From Pseudomonadales bacterium (GTDB lineage: Bacteria; Pseudomonadota; Gammaproteobacteria; Pseudomonadales; Azotimanducaceae), in assembly GCA_022448765.1 (NCBI GenBank), contig JAKUTI010000062.1, positions 1 to 12,310 of the forward strand: a stretch of 12,310 nucleotides of DNA, given 5' to 3'. Numbering within the stretch: the first letter of the stretch is position 1; each line of letters starts with the position of its first letter. This document shows positions 5,601-12,310 of this stretch, in pieces. The notes beneath the pieces were generated by a model, which saw nothing but the letters and a program-made list of their open reading frames with translations, searched no databases and had not been told where the DNA came from. A program made the translations under genes and the position numbers.

Positions 5601-7174
5601 TGCCAAATCGAATTCTTATGTTCACCGCGCTCGGCTTATTCGCCGGTTGCGATTATCTCGCGTCCTACACATCCGATGAAGAGACAGGATTGCAAGAGGG
5701 TCCCGATCTTCCCTACAACGACTACCAGCAAGTCGCCGTGGAACCGCGAAATATTCGCGTGGCCGTGGAAGCGGCCGGTGAAGTCGAGCCGGTCACGACG
5801 GTAGAAGTTAAGTCCAAAGCCTCCGGCGAGATTCTTGAACTAGCCGTGGATACGGGCGACGTGGTCGAGAGCGGAACACTACTTGCACAAATCGATCAGC
5901 GCGTTTTAAAGAATACTCTTAAACAGGCCGAAGCAAGCCTCGTTGTCGCTGAAGCGAAACTCGCAAACTCCAGTTCACAACTGGAGCGAATCAATTCTCT
6001 TTACGCAAATAAATCCGTATCGAAGGCTGACTGGGAGAAATCGACATTGGATTTCGCCACGGCGAAATCCGAAGTGGTACAGCGCGAAATTGCCCTCGAA
6101 AACGCCATCATTCAGCTTGGTGACTGCGACGTTAATGCACCCATCACCGGAACCATCATCGAACGTGCTGTCGAACAAGGTACGGTTATATCTTCACCCA
6201 TGGGTAACAGTAGCGGCGGCACACTACTCCTGAAAATGGCAGATCTCTCTCGTGTTCAAGTGCGCATGCTGGTGAACGAAATCGACATCGGCAAAATGAA
6301 ACCGGGAGTTTCTGCGACCGTTAATGTCGCCGCATACGCGAACCGTCCATTTCAAGGCGAAGTCATTAAAGTCGAACCGCAAGCCACCACGGTTCAGAAC
6401 GTCACCATGTTCCCGGTGTTGATCGACCTCCAGAATCGCGAGGGACTTCTGCGCCCCGGGATGAACGCCGATGTGGAGGTCATGGTCGCGGATCGGAATC
6501 AAGTGCTCGCCATTCCTAACGCAGCGCTGAGAACTCAGGGCGATGTCTATTCGGGTGCCAGCGTGCTTGGTTATACGATCGAGGACGTCGACAAGATGCT
6601 CGCGGCGTCACCGAAACCCGGGAAACCGGACGCCGCTGGAAGCGGCGGTTCGACGGCTTTGGTAGGCAAAAACGGTACAGATACCGTAGAAGGCGTTCTC
6701 TCCGACGAAGAACGCCTCAAGGCAATCATGACGAAAATGCGAAGCGGTAAAAGACCCGACGAAGAAGATATCGCCTTTATGCGCAAAAACCGCGAGCTTA
6801 TGCAGAAAATCGCCGGGGCTGGTGGGGGTATGGGACGACCAGGGGGTCGCCCAAGCGCGTCAGCAGGACGCCCGAGCAACGTCGGCCGCGGACCCGCCGC
6901 ACAACCACGTCCTATGCGAGCCGCAAGTTCTGTCGATCAACAATTCGGTGGTGACTACATCGTCTTTGTTATCCGCAATGATGAGGCCGTCCCTGTGCAC
7001 GTTCGCACAGGCATCACCGACATGGATTACTCGGAAGTTGTCGCAGGTCTTAATCAAGGCGAAAAGGTCCTCATTCTTCCTAGCCAATCCTTGGTGCAAT
7101 CGAACGAGACCTGGCAGAACCGGGCTAGCCGAATGAGCCCGATTCCGGGGCTGGGTCGTGGCCGGCGAAGCTAA
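5600..7174 (+). CDS. Periplasmic adaptor (MacA/HlyD-type membrane fusion lipoprotein) with large insertion
   Basis: A 524-residue adaptor that would bridge the inner-membrane permease to an outer-membrane TolC-type channel. The GTG start overlaps the ATPase stop. The signal peptide ends in LFAGC, so Cys17 is a likely lipid anchor, whereas E. coli MacA uses a TM helix. Order: first half of the biotinyl-lipoyl fold (about 55-100, with VDTGDVVESG), coiled-coil hairpin (about 104-173), second lipoyl half (NAPITGTI), then beta-barrel to AIPNAALR at about 310. The membrane-proximal domain resumes only at about residue 452 (DYIVFVIRNDEAVPVHVRTGI). Between lie about 135 extra residues: a charged helical part (SDEERLKAIMTKM, then DEEDIAFMRKN) and a Gly/Arg/Pro-rich linker. 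Adaptors of this family are usually under 420 residues, so the excess length is this insertion. An ATG at 5618 is an alternative start but would cut the signal peptide short. Confidence 0.92.
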   Translation: MPNRILMFTALGLFAGCDYLASYTSDEETGLQEGPDLPYNDYQQVAVEPRNIRVAVEAAGEVEPVTTVEVKSKASGEILELAVDTGDVVESGTLLAQIDQRVLKNTLKQAEASLVVAEAKLANSSSQLERINSLYANKSVSKADWEKSTLDFATAKSEVVQREIALENAIIQLGDCDVNAPITGTIIERAVEQGTVISSPMGNSSGGTLLLKMADLSRVQVRMLVNEIDIGKMKPGVSATVNVAAYANRPFQGEVIKVEPQATTVQNVTMFPVLIDLQNREGLLRPGMNADVEVMVADRNQVLAIPNAALRTQGDVYSGASVLGYTIEDVDKMLAASPKPGKPDAAGSGGSTALVGKNGTDTVEGVLSDEERLKAIMTKMRSGKRPDEEDIAFMRKNRELMQKIAGAGGGMGRPGGRPSASAGRPSNVGRGPAAQPRPMRAASSVDQQFGGDYIVFVIRNDEAVPVHVRTGITDMDYSEVVAGLNQGEKVLILPSQSLVQSNETWQNRASRMSPIPGLGRGRRS

Positions 7175-7179
7175 ACGCC

Positions 7180-8397
7180 ATGTCCCTTCTTGAATCAATT
7201 CGTATTGCCCTAAATGCAATCCGTGGCAATGCACTTCGGTCGGCGTTAACGATTTTGATGATTGTGATCGGGGTCGGTTGCGTGATCATCGGCGCAGCCT
7301 TCGGTTCAGGCACGCAAGCCGCCGTGCAGGAACAAATGAGCACGCTTGGCGCTAACGTTCTTTCAATTTACCCAGGACAGTCCTTTGGACGCGGTGGCGT
7401 TGCCTCGTCAAACCGTGTTTCGTTGACGATCGACGATTACGACGCCCTGCGCCGAGACAGCCAGTTCCTCTCAGCCGTGGTTCCTGAATTACGGAGTGGT
7501 CGCCAGGTCAAATTCGGCAACAAGAACATCTACGGCACAGTCACCGGGACAACGCCTAACTACATGGAGGTCAACAAACGCGAACTGACCCATGGGCGCA
7601 TGATCAAGCAATCCGATCTCGCCGCGCGCAGGCGCGTGGCCGTGCTTGGCTACAGCATCCCTACCAGTCTTGATTTTCTGCCCACCAGTCTTCTGGGCCG
7701 AGATATTTCGATAGGCCGTATCATCTTTAAAGTCGTCGGTGTGTTCGCCGAGGTCGGATCGAGCGGCTATGGTCCGAGTGTCGACGACGCGATATACATT
7801 CCGCTGACAACGGCTCGATTTCGTGTCTTTGGCTCGGATCGGCTCGGATCGCTGTCCGCTGAAGTCAAAGAAAACGTCGGAGTCGATATGGCCATGGTCG
7901 ACATCGAGCGTGTGTTACGTCGCGAACACAAAATCCGTCCCGGCGAACCAAACGACTTTCAGATCATGAATCGGAGCGTGTTTAGCGACATGATGCAATC
8001 GATTACTAGCACCTTGTCGACGTATGTCATCGGTATCCTCGCGATAAGCCTTCTCATCGGAGCCATCGGTATCCTAAGCATCATGCTGGTCTCCGTGACC
8101 GAGCGAACCCGAGAAATCGGCGTCCGCAAAGCGCTTGGCGCGACGCGCGGAAACATCCTTACTCAGTTCATTGTGGAAGCCATTACCTTAGGCGCGCTGG
8201 GCGGATTGTTTGGCATTGTTCTCGGATGGCTCGGAAGTGAGGGCATCTCATCCCAATTCGATATGCCTTTGATCGTCGAGATGCAAACGGTTCTTATTGC
8301 AGTTGCTGTCAGTGTTTCGGTGGGCTTCCTCGCCGGTGTTTGGCCCGCCTACTTGGCATCAAAACTAGATCCTATCGAAGCTCTCCGACACGACTGA
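7180..8397 (+). CDS. ABC exporter permease, FtsX/MacB-type
   Basis: A 405-residue permease of the MacB family. The N-terminal helix (about 20-43, following LNAIRGNALRSALT) leads into a large periplasmic MacB_PCD domain, starting with LGANVLSIYPGQ and containing RVSLTIDDYDALR. The C-terminal FtsX domain has three helices at about 281-303, 332-352 and 367-390. The cytoplasmic coupling loop TERTREIGVRKALGA (307-321) is the family hallmark, and the ending LDPIEALRHD is typical. It starts five bases after the adaptor stop and completes the ATPase-adaptor-permease operon. Known relatives export macrolides, peptides or lipopeptides or act by mechanotransmission without carrying substrate through the membrane; the cargo here is unknown. 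No outer-membrane channel gene is in the window. Confidence 0.94.
   Translation: MSLLESIRIALNAIRGNALRSALTILMIVIGVGCVIIGAAFGSGTQAAVQEQMSTLGANVLSIYPGQSFGRGGVASSNRVSLTIDDYDALRRDSQFLSAVVPELRSGRQVKFGNKNIYGTVTGTTPNYMEVNKRELTHGRMIKQSDLAARRRVAVLGYSIPTSLDFLPTSLLGRDISIGRIIFKVVGVFAEVGSSGYGPSVDDAIYIPLTTARFRVFGSDRLGSLSAEVKENVGVDMAMVDIERVLRREHKIRPGEPNDFQIMNRSVFSDMMQSITSTLSTYVIGILAISLLIGAIGILSIMLVSVTERTREIGVRKALGATRGNILTQFIVEAITLGALGGLFGIVLGWLGSEGISSQFDMPLIVEMQTVLIAVAVSVSVGFLAGVWPAYLASKLDPIEALRHD
7831..7850. repeat. Perfect 10-bp tandem duplication inside the permease gene
   Basis: GGCTCGGATC occurs twice head to tail within the periplasmic-domain coding sequence (encoding GSDRLGS). The unit is not a multiple of three, so gain or loss of one copy would shift the frame. 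Confidence 0.8.
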
Positions 8398-8471
8398 TCC
8401 GAGCCCGTTCTTTTTCCCATCGCTCAAACCGCCGTGCGCTCAATCAGGTAAGCTTTCACGTTCGTCCGATC

Positions 8472-8478
8472 GGAGGAG
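8472..8478 (+). promoter_or_regulatory. Strong Shine-Dalgarno for the MaoC-type gene
   Basis: GGAGGAG lies nine bases before the ATG at 8488 and is the best ribosome-binding sequence in the window. It fixes the start and suggests that this gene is translated independently of the exporter operon. Confidence 0.75.
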
Positions 8479-8487
8479 ATCCACGGA

Positions 8488-9576
8488 ATGGCCACGGAAA
8501 ATCTAATTCGCACGATCGAGGCGTTTGAAGAGGAGTACAAGAAAGGCATAGGCGACGTACTACCATACCGCCCCACGAAAGAGGCAAGCCTCGACAACAT
8601 TCAACGATTTGGCGACGGCGTCGGTGACTACAATCCGCTCTGGCGAGACCCTGATCACGCCGCAAGTTCACCGTATCAAATGATTACGGCACCACCTCCT
8701 TTCATCTACGGCGTAAGTCTCGGTGTGGTTGCCGGCGAAACAGGCGCGATTGATCGCAAACGAGTATCGACCGCCTACCTTCCAGTGAACTACGCGGGTG
8801 CGGAAATTGAATTTCACCGGCCAATTTGGCTCGGCGATCGCATCACAGCCCAGGAGCAAGTGGGCCCAACAATGCGCAAAGAGAGCAAGCGCATTGGTGC
8901 GATCGCGTTTAACACTGGGTTTGTCACCTATTCGAATCAGCGTCAAGAAGTCGTGACGACCGTCAAGACCCTGATGGCTCGTTATCAAAATACTGGCTCG
9001 ACCTTGGAATACGATCGCGAGCCGAAAGAAAGAAAAGAAACTCAGCACGAAGCCGCCGACCCTTTGGTTTACGAGCGCGAACGACGCGGTGCCGAGCCGA
9101 GATACTGGGAAGACGTCGTTGAAGGTGATGATATTCCGACCCTAAAGAAGGGAACATATACCGTCACCGAACTCTTCCTTTTTACCCACGGCGTCCTGGG
9201 TACCGGTCGAAGTCCCAGGGCCGCGCTAGAAGCCGAAGAATCTGGAGATCTTGGGGGTGGAGGTCGATTTGACGAGGAACACGCACGCAAACGTCGAAAC
9301 ATGCCCGGCCAATTCGACTACGGCCCACAACGCGTTTGTTGGCTGAGTCAAATCGTTACCGATTGGATGGGCGATGCCGCAACGCTGACGAAGCTTGACG
9401 CCTCCATTCGACATCCTAACGTCGTCGGCGATACGAATACCGTGTACGGAAAAGTAGCCCGAACCTACGTCGAAAACGACGAACACAGGGTCGAACTGCA
9501 AGTGCAAAACCAAAATCAATCCGGTCTGGTCACGGCATTTGGGACCGCGACCGTGATCTTGCCTTCAAGGGGCTGA
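8488..9576 (+). CDS. MaoC-type double-hotdog dehydratase (FAS1-like dehydratase domain protein)
   Basis: A 362-residue protein with two hotdog folds. The N-terminal half (to about 170) matches the MaoC N-terminal/FAS1-like dehydratase domain, with GVGDYNPLWRDPDHA containing Asp47 and Asn49 of the hydratase-2 motif. The histidine that often follows NP(L) is Trp here, as is common in this subgroup. Next comes YQMITAPPPFIYG. The C-terminal half (about 210-360) has YWEDVVEGDDIP, FDYGPQRVCWLSQIVTDWMG and RHPNVVGDTNTVYGKV, the second MaoC domain. Relatives hydrate or dehydrate 2-enoyl-CoA thioesters in the cytoplasm, for example in branched, aromatic or mesaconyl-C4-type CoA routes. The substrate cannot be read here and no CoA ligase or dehydrogenase is beside it. 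The gene is followed six bases later by an exported hydrolase. Catalysis is inferred from motif presence. Confidence 0.88.
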   Translation: MATENLIRTIEAFEEEYKKGIGDVLPYRPTKEASLDNIQRFGDGVGDYNPLWRDPDHAASSPYQMITAPPPFIYGVSLGVVAGETGAIDRKRVSTAYLPVNYAGAEIEFHRPIWLGDRITAQEQVGPTMRKESKRIGAIAFNTGFVTYSNQRQEVVTTVKTLMARYQNTGSTLEYDREPKERKETQHEAADPLVYERERRGAEPRYWEDVVEGDDIPTLKKGTYTVTELFLFTHGVLGTGRSPRAALEAEESGDLGGGGRFDEEHARKRRNMPGQFDYGPQRVCWLSQIVTDWMGDAATLTKLDASIRHPNVVGDTNTVYGKVARTYVENDEHRVELQVQNQNQSGLVTAFGTATVILPSRG

Positions 9577-9582
9577 GATTCA

Positions 9583-11040
9583 ATGCATATCACCAAGACA
9601 GCGTCCACCTCGTCCGTTTCCACAGTGGCAACGTTTGCCACATTGCTCGCCTGGCTAGCATTATCTACAGCCCTCGAAAGCGCAGCGAAAGAAACCGCGC
9701 TCGTTTTGGGCCCCATCGTCGAAGGAACCAAGGGAGAGCCTTTTTCCGCACCGCAAATCGACCTTTCTAGTCGCGGGTATGTCATGGAAGAGTTCTTCCT
9801 AGACGGCAGCGCGAGTGCTTACAAATTTGCCGACGGCTCGTCATCAACGCCGGACGGCCGGTGGGTAACCGAGCGAGAGAAAGAATCAACGCCGTTCCGG
9901 ACTCGTATTCTCGTGGTGCGACCCCAAGACCAGGCCGCTTTCAACGGTACCGTGATCGTGCATTGGCAGAATGTCACAGCGGGTTATGAGCTAGGCTCCG
10001 TGGGTGACGATGAATACTTGCGCGGCTATGCGTGGGTTGGCGTTTCGGCACAAGCCGTGGGAGTTGATGGTTTTCCGGGCCCCCAAGCTGCTGGACTTCG
10101 TCAGTGGGATCCCGGTCGTTACGAATCCCTCAACCACCCGGGCGACGCCTATTCCTACGACATTTTCAGCCAAGCCGGGCGGGCCGTGGGGCCCTTGCGA
10201 AGCGAGGTGGGAGTCGATCCGATGAATGGACTGGTTGTCAGTCGCCTAATCGCCGCGGGCGCTTCACAATCCGCTGCTCGTCTGCGCACTTACATTAACG
10301 GAGTCCATCTCCTTGAAAATGTCTTTGACGGGTTTATTCCATACATCGACTTTTCTTCCACAATCCCTTTCGGAGTAGATAAGGGGGAAGGCAGACGAGG
10401 CATGGGCATGGGCCAACGCACTCCGATTCGAAACGACATCGACGTCCCCGTTTTTGTCGTCAACTCCGAAACCGAAGCCGAAGCCTATCTGCCAGCAAGA
10501 CAACCTGACTCAACAACCTTTCGACTTTGGGAAGTCGCCGGCACCTCTCACGTCAACATACCACGGTCGATGGCGGCGTCTGGCACCAACGAGGGACCCA
10601 ACTGGATGTCGTACCAACCCGCCTACCAAGCTGCCATACGACATACTCACGATTGGGTCGGATCTGGCACCGAGCCTCCACGGATGCCCCGAATTACCAT
10701 GACCGATGCCCAATCAGGTCGACCAACGATTCAACGTGATGCGAACGGTAACGCCATGGGCGGCATTCGACTTCCTGACTTGGCTGTCCCGACCGCCCGC
10801 CATCGTGGGGCCGGTCGATTTGGAGGCGGTAGTGATAATCGATTCTCCTTTCTCTATGGCCTATCTCAGAATTTCGACGACGAAAAACTGGCCAAGTTGT
10901 ATTTGAACCGTACCGGGTTCCTCGAGAAATATGAGCGCGAACTTGAGCGGTGTGTCCAAGCGGGCGTCATTCTTGAGGAGGACATCGGGTCCATGAGAAA
11001 CCGCGCTATAGAATGGGCTCAGAGGTTACCGGCTGGTTAA
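9583..11040 (+). CDS. Exported alpha/beta hydrolase domain protein (Abhydrolase_10-like)
   Basis: A 485-residue protein resembling the 'alpha/beta hydrolase domain' family (Abhydrolase_10). Residues 1-35 look like a signal peptide (hydrophobic core about 12-31, possible cleavage near SAA/KE), so it is probably periplasmic or secreted. Typical family segments are TVIVHWQNVTAGYE near the front, GYAWVGVSAQAVGVDG, then the elbow GASQSAARL with nucleophile Ser228 (Ser in place of the second Gly of GxSxG). Glu296 in NSETEAEAY is a possible acid, and His323 in GTSHVNIP is the likely base. Members are large, poorly characterised putative esterases. It starts six bases after the MaoC gene with AAGGGG ahead, so the two form a unit, although one product is cytoplasmic and the other exported. 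The hydrolase fold and export are well supported; the substrate is unknown. Confidence 0.85.
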   Translation: MHITKTASTSSVSTVATFATLLAWLALSTALESAAKETALVLGPIVEGTKGEPFSAPQIDLSSRGYVMEEFFLDGSASAYKFADGSSSTPDGRWVTEREKESTPFRTRILVVRPQDQAAFNGTVIVHWQNVTAGYELGSVGDDEYLRGYAWVGVSAQAVGVDGFPGPQAAGLRQWDPGRYESLNHPGDAYSYDIFSQAGRAVGPLRSEVGVDPMNGLVVSRLIAAGASQSAARLRTYINGVHLLENVFDGFIPYIDFSSTIPFGVDKGEGRRGMGMGQRTPIRNDIDVPVFVVNSETEAEAYLPARQPDSTTFRLWEVAGTSHVNIPRSMAASGTNEGPNWMSYQPAYQAAIRHTHDWVGSGTEPPRMPRITMTDAQSGRPTIQRDANGNAMGGIRLPDLAVPTARHRGAGRFGGGSDNRFSFLYGLSQNFDDEKLAKLYLNRTGFLEKYERELERCVQAGVILEEDIGSMRNRAIEWAQRLPAG

Positions 11041-11067
11041 TATTCGCTAATTCCACACCACGTGACC

Positions 11068-11247
11068 ATGGAAAAACAATCGCGCAAACGGTTAATCGAC
11101 ATCCTCTTTAGCGAAAGTCTGATCGCTTTAATCGCGGTATTCGTATTTAGTCTGTCGGTTTCCGCTGTTTTTATCGTTCTTTCTTGGATTACCTACCGCG
11201 ATCGATACGGTATTTCGTTGTTGGAGTTCTTGGGTTTCACGTTCTGA
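11068..11247 (+). CDS. Possible small single-TM protein
   Basis: A 59-residue frame starting at ATG 11068 (a GTG two codons earlier, at 11062, is an alternative). It has a basic N-terminus (EKQSRKR), one strong hydrophobic segment at about residues 18-42, and a short YRDRYG-containing tail. The composition is that of a real small inner-membrane protein, and it lies 27 bases after the exported hydrolase. There is no recognisable Shine-Dalgarno and I know no family for it, so it may also be chance. If expressed it would probably be translated from the MaoC/hydrolase transcript. Confidence 0.4.
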   Translation: MEKQSRKRLIDILFSESLIALIAVFVFSLSVSAVFIVLSWITYRDRYGISLLEFLGFTF

Positions 11248-11299
11248 CGACAACGTCTAACGGGCAACGCCGACCCCGCAAAGCTTCGCGACTGCCGGA

Positions 11300-11322
11300 C
11301 TGGGTTTCGGCGTTAAACCCAG
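11300..11322. terminator. Perfect 8-bp hairpin between convergent genes
   Basis: CTGGGTTT and AAACCCAG flank a seven-base loop. The hairpin is almost exactly midway between the stop at 11247 on the plus strand and the rpoD stop at 11373 on the minus strand, about 50 bases from each, which suits a shared terminator. Neither side has a T-run, so an intrinsic terminator is not proven. Confidence 0.38.
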
Positions 11323-11372
11323 GCTTACGCCAAGCAGCTAGTGCCACTCCCGTAGGACAAACCCTCGCGTCT

Positions 11373-12310
11373 CTAAATCGGGCTCTGATTCTCGGAAAAT
11401 AATTCGTCTAAGAAAGAGCGTAGATGTTCTGACCGACTCGGATGGCGAAGTTTCCGCAACGCTTTGGCCTCGATTTGGCGAATCCGCTCACGCGTTACGT
11501 CAAACTGTTTACCCACTTCTTCCAGGGTGTGGTCCGTATTCATATCGATACCAAAACGCATTCGCAAGACTTTCGCCTCTCGCGTCGTCAGGCCACCGAG
11601 GACGTCTCGAGTCGCTTCTTTCAAACCTTCGCCAGTGGCCAACTCGATGGGAGAGCCGATAGTAGCGTCTTCAATGAAGTCACCGAGGTGAGAATCCTCA
11701 TCATCACCAATGGGCGTTTCCATAGAGATCGGTTCCTTCGCAATCTTTAATACGCGACGGACCTTGTCCTCCGGCATTTCCATCCGTTCACCCAATTCTT
11801 CCGGTGTCGGTTCCCTCCCCATTTCTTGAAGCATTTGGCGAGACACACGGTTCAATTTGTTAATGGTTTCGATCATATGAACGGGAATCCGAATGGTTCG
11901 CGCCTGATCCGCAATTGAGCGAGTAATCGCTTGCCGAATCCACCAAGTCGCATACGTCGAAAATTTGTACCCACGGCGGTATTCAAACTTATCGACGGCC
12001 TTCATTAGGCCAATATTTCCTTCTTGAATGAGATCTAGAAACTGTAATCCGCGGTTGGTGTATTTCTTTGCAATAGAAATAACGAGGCGCAAATTGGCCT
12101 CAACCATATCTTTCTTTGCACGCCTCGCTTTAGCTTCTCCAACAGACATACGGCGATTGATATCTTTGATCTCAGTCACGCTCAGCTCACAGTCTTCCGT
12201 GATCAGCTTTAGCTTTCTCTGAGCACGAGCGATGTCGTCCTTTACTGCGTCTAATCCTTTGCTGTAGTCATGCTTGCCCTTGATGTGGCGAGTCACCCAA
12301 GCATCCGAAA
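11373..12310 (-). CDS. rpoD: RNA polymerase primary sigma factor RpoD (sigma-70), C-terminal half
   Basis: The minus-strand frame stays open to the right edge of the window, so the 5' half of the gene is missing; the GTG at 12296 is internal (preceded in frame by FSDAW). About 311 codons are present against roughly 600 in gammaproteobacterial RpoD. Region 2 is unmistakable: AKARRAKKDMVEANLRLVIS, QEGNIGLMKAVDKFEYRRGY, and FSTYATWWIRQAITRSIADQ, which includes the -10-binding and melting residues. Region 3 contains MGREPTPEELGERM. METPIGDDEDSHLGDFIED follows. Region 4 has LRMRFGIDMNTDHTLEEVGK and the -35-binding helix-turn-helix TRERIRQIEAKALRKLR. The ending SRSEHLRSFLDELFSENQSPI is a few residues longer than E. 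coli's. The wording fits Gammaproteobacteria. It is the housekeeping promoter-recognition subunit and converges on the small membrane ORF. Confidence 0.97.
   Translation of the reverse strand, partial: SDAWVTRHIKGKHDYSKGLDAVKDDIARAQRKLKLITEDCELSVTEIKDINRRMSVGEAKARRAKKDMVEANLRLVISIAKKYTNRGLQFLDLIQEGNIGLMKAVDKFEYRRGYKFSTYATWWIRQAITRSIADQARTIRIPVHMIETINKLNRVSRQMLQEMGREPTPEELGERMEMPEDKVRRVLKIAKEPISMETPIGDDEDSHLGDFIEDATIGSPIELATGEGLKEATRDVLGGLTTREAKVLRMRFGIDMNTDHTLEEVGKQFDVTRERIRQIEAKALRKLRHPSRSEHLRSFLDELFSENQSPI

Noticed and set aside
11248..11372. A tRNA gene next to rpoD, as in some gammaproteobacteria.
   Set aside because: No T-loop consensus or cloverleaf could be traced on either strand.
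11184..11402. A 72-codon plus-strand frame overlapping the small TM ORF and the end of rpoD.
   Set aside because: It overlaps both neighbours, has no ribosome-binding site at its ATG, and its composition looks like a chance frame. A frameshifted continuation of the small ORF cannot be shown.
11373..12296. A complete 307-residue alternative sigma factor starting at the GTG at 12296.
   Set aside because: The frame continues without a stop to the window edge and the sequence is that of the housekeeping RpoD, so this is the truncated C-terminal half, not a short sigma factor.

Overview
The window reads as chromosomal DNA of a gammaproteobacterium, probably a free-living aerobic heterotroph. The strongest evidence is the minus-strand gene at the right edge. 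It encodes regions 2 to 4 of the primary sigma factor RpoD and is nearly identical in wording to enterobacterial and pseudomonad RpoD. The rest is moderately GC-rich, tightly packed DNA with lipoprotein signal peptides, an RND-style adaptor with a split MacB-type ABC exporter, and molybdenum hydroxylase and CoA-linked genes. I saw no phage genes, transposases, CRISPR array, tRNA or rRNA.

Layout. 1-366 (+) is the 3' end of a xanthine-dehydrogenase-family molybdopterin subunit, followed by a type B carboxylesterase (430-1905, +). Convergent to it is a two-gene minus-strand unit, a four-TM membrane protein and a small XRE/Cro regulator (2571 to 1919), joined by a TGATG overlap. It has a recognisable promoter, and an inverted repeat covers the -10 element. 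Diverging from that unit is a secreted lipoprotein esterase of the LpqC/PHB-depolymerase type (2734-3711, +). A multi-TM protein follows on the minus strand (4441 to 3815). Next is a gene-free stretch of about 420 bases (4442-4865) holding several dyad symmetries. It leads into a three-gene operon for a tripartite ABC exporter: ATPase (4866-5600), lipoprotein adaptor (5600-7174) and FtsX/MacB permease (7180-8397). A strong Shine-Dalgarno then introduces a two-gene unit: a double-hotdog MaoC-type dehydratase (8488-9576) and an exported alpha/beta hydrolase of the Abhydrolase_10 type (9583-11040). A small single-TM ORF (11068-11247, +) and the convergent 3' half of rpoD (12310 to 11373, -) close the window, with a perfect 8-bp hairpin midway between them.

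How the genes work together. The exporter genes form one machine (cytoplasmic ATPase, inner-membrane permease, periplasmic adaptor) and would need a TolC-type outer-membrane channel from elsewhere. The XRE and four-TM genes look like a self-contained autoregulated pair. Three unrelated serine hydrolases, the molybdenum hydroxylase fragment and the MaoC protein give the region a catabolic flavour (ester cleavage, hydroxylation, acyl-CoA hydration). No single pathway can be read from them.

I did not find a convincing new biological system. The most useful leads are the operator/promoter arrangement of the XRE pair, the roughly 135-residue insertion in the exporter adaptor, the dyad symmetries ahead of the exporter operon, and the MaoC/Abhydrolase_10 pairing.
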